In this document: positions 36,227-37,795 of the stretch, piece after piece
How positions within the stretch are numbered: position 1 is the first letter of the stretch
Layout: the number at the start of each line of letters is the position of its first letter
Source: Desulfobulbaceae bacterium
GTDB taxonomy: Bacteria; Desulfobacterota; Desulfobulbia; Desulfobulbales; Desulfocapsaceae
Direction: 5' to 3'
NCBI GenBank assembly: GCA_008933635.1
Contig: WBUQ01000026.1
Location: forward strand, 1 to 37,795
DNA length: 37,795 nucleotides
Notes under the pieces: generated by a model
What the model saw: the letters and a program-made list of their open reading frames with translations, nothing else
What the model was told of the DNA's origin: nothing
Database searches by the model: none
Position numbers and translations under genes: made by a program

Positions 36227-37795
36227 TCAGGCGAGGTTGTAACGGCGCATCTTCCGATACAGGGTGCTGCGGTCCACCTGGAGCAGTTTGGCGGCCCGGC
36301 TCTTGTTGCCGCCGCTCTGCAGCAGGGCCTGGCGAACCATTTCCGCCTCGCTGGGTCCGAGCTGGATGCCCGGCGGCCGGGTACCCTCGGTGGGCGCCGC
36401 CTGTGCCGGGGCTGTCAAGGCGGGAACGTCATGGCGTACCCGGAACAGGTCGACCGGCAGGTTTTCCTGCAGCAGCGTCGCCCCGTTGCAGAGGATACAG
36501 GCGCGTTCCATCACGTGGCGCAGTTCCCGGACATTGCCGGGCCAGGAATAGCGCGTCAGGGCATCCATCGCCTGATCGGATATCGTATTGATCTTTCTTC
36601 CGATTTTTTCTCTGAACAGGTCGAGGAAATGGTAGACGAGGAGCGGGATGCACTGCCGGCGCTCCCTGAGCGGAGGCAATGTGATCTCGACCACCTTGAG
36701 CCGGTAGTAGAGATCCTCGCGGAATATTCCCTGGCGCACCTTCTCGCGCAGGTCGACATTGGTGGCGGCGATGACCCGCACATCGACGTGGAGCGGCGTG
36801 TCCTGGCCGACGGGGGTGAAGGTCTTCTCCTGGAGAAAGCGCAGGAGCCGCAGCTGCATGCGGCTTGAGATGTCGCCGATCTCGTCGAGAAAGAGCGTGC
36901 CGTTGTCCGCCTGCAGCAGACGTCCCGGCCGGTTGCGGTCGGCACCGGTGAAGGCTCCCTTGCGATGGCCGAACAGTTCGCTCTCCAGCAGATCCTCGGG
37001 CACGGCGGCGCAATCGACCTTGACCAGCGGCTTGTCACGACGGCGACTTTCCGCATGGAGGGCCTCCGCCGCCAGTTCCTTGCCGGTCCCCGATTCGCCG
37101 GTAATCAGCACTGAGGTGTCGACCTTGCCGACGTTCTCGATCAGTCGGTAGACCTCCTGCATCTCCTCGCTGACGCCGACAAAACCATGGAACTGCCGGC
37201 GCTGGCCGCTGTCGATCTCCGGCACACCGAGGCTGATGTCGCGGGCGACGATCACCGCCCCGTTGAACTCCTCGACCGCATCTTTCAGGGGGGCGGCGGT
37301 CAGGCTTATCATCCGGATGGTGCCGTCCGCCTTCCGACACTCGACCTGGTGTTCCCGCACCACCTGCCCGTCCAGGATGACTTTGCTGGCATCCTGGAGG
37401 CAGGCGATTCCCATCTCCCCCGGCAGCGACTGGAGATCGGTCACCTCCCTGCCATGGATCTCGGCCATCCAGGCCCGGGCGGTATCGTTCAGCTGGACGA
37501 TCCGCATGTCGGCATCGACGGTGATGATCGCATCGCTGACCGAGCTGAAGATGACCTCGAGATAGCGGCGGTACTTCTCGTTCTCGCGCTGCAGCGCCTG
37601 CTTCTCTTTCTCGAGCTGCCAGTGCTTGAGCGCCTGACGGACTATCCGCAGCAGCCCTTCCTTGTTGACCGGTTTCGAAATATACTCGAAGGCCCCATAA
37701 CGGACTGCCTCGGCCGCCGACTTGAGATTGGGGAAGCCGGTGATCATCACCACCGGACACTCGATGCCGGTGCTCTGGATATGCCTGAGCAGGTC
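36227..37795 (-). CDS. Sigma-54-dependent response regulator (REC-PAS-AAA+-Fis), cut by window edge
   Basis: The frame is open to the right edge, so the N terminus and most of the receiver are missing; its end is visible (CPVVMITGFPNLKSAAEAVRYGAFEYISKPV). A PAS domain follows (YLEVIFSSVSDAIITVDADMRIVQLND). The AAA+ domain has Walker A GESGTGKE, the sigma-54 contact loop GAFTGA, Walker B TLFLDEIGDI and RLLRFLQEKTFTPVG. The Fis-type helix-turn-helix is at the C terminus (GGNKSRAAKLLQVDRSTLYRKM). It activates sigma-54 promoters from upstream enhancers; an enhancer array and a -24/-12 promoter lie directly downstream on the same strand, so its likely target is the neighbouring operon. Confidence 0.95.
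   Translation of the reverse strand, partial: DLLRHIQSTGIECPVVMITGFPNLKSAAEAVRYGAFEYISKPVNKEGLLRIVRQALKHWQLEKEKQALQRENEKYRRYLEVIFSSVSDAIITVDADMRIVQLNDTARAWMAEIHGREVTDLQSLPGEMGIACLQDASKVILDGQVVREHQVECRKADGTIRMISLTAAPLKDAVEEFNGAVIVARDISLGVPEIDSGQRRQFHGFVGVSEEMQEVYRLIENVGKVDTSVLITGESGTGKELAAEALHAESRRRDKPLVKVDCAAVPEDLLESELFGHRKGAFTGADRNRPGRLLQADNGTLFLDEIGDISSRMQLRLLRFLQEKTFTPVGQDTPLHVDVRVIAATNVDLREKVRQGIFREDLYYRLKVVEITLPPLRERRQCIPLLVYHFLDLFREKIGRKINTISDQAMDALTRYSWPGNVRELRHVMERACILCNGATLLQENLPVDLFRVRHDVPALTAPAQAAPTEGTRPPGIQLGPSEAEMVRQALLQSGGNKSRAAKLLQVDRSTLYRKMRRYNLA

Overview
The window looks like a chromosomal stretch of a GC-rich deltaproteobacterium (Desulfobacterota). A Desulfobulbales- or Desulfuromonadales-like anaerobe is most likely, but this is inferred from gene content and order only. 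Pointers are the yicC-remA-gmk block, zapB-zapA-6S RNA-rny, many two-component and sigma-54 proteins, and a NapC/NirT-type multihaem cytochrome. No transposase, integrase, CRISPR array, rRNA or tRNA was seen.

Layout. 1-2139: the cut-off end of a B12/radical-SAM RiPP maturase and a four-domain S1 protein. 2185-6019 (minus): pal-ompH, then yicC-remA-gmk-rlmB, covering envelope, RNA turnover and nucleotide metabolism. 6316-10315 (plus): an alpha-glucan phosphorylase, a small unknown protein and a radical SAM enzyme overlapping it by 4 bases. 10434-10904: a PerR-like Fur-family regulator, convergent with tyrS across a shared terminator. 10988-16064 (minus): tyrS, rny, a roughly 0.9-kb RNA-rich gap with a well-supported 6S RNA and a second structured candidate, zapA, a ZapB-like coiled-coil gene and a Nudix hydrolase. 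16196-22607 (plus): an MltD-like transglycosylase, a degenerate MoaE-like protein, an HDOD protein, a hybrid kinase with two receivers and a YihY-type membrane protein. 22685-31022: the phosphate regulon, with phoB-phoR (minus) divergent from phoU-pstC-pstA-pstS-pstB (plus) and a three-unit 11-bp Pho-box-like repeat between them.

31115-37795 (minus) is the most unusual part. A sigma-54 enhancer-binding regulator (REC-PAS-AAA+-Fis, cut by the right edge) is followed by a phased array of TGCAACA sites and a near-consensus -24/-12 promoter. Next come a 72-aa single-span membrane protein, an FtsH with a cysteine-rich tail, a membrane sensor that stops inside its dimerisation helix and lacks the phospho-acceptor histidine, and a six-haem NapC/NirT (ImcH-like) quinol-oxidising cytochrome. 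This reads as one regulated module joining membrane proteolysis to an inner-membrane electron-transfer protein. Its function is inferred, not known.
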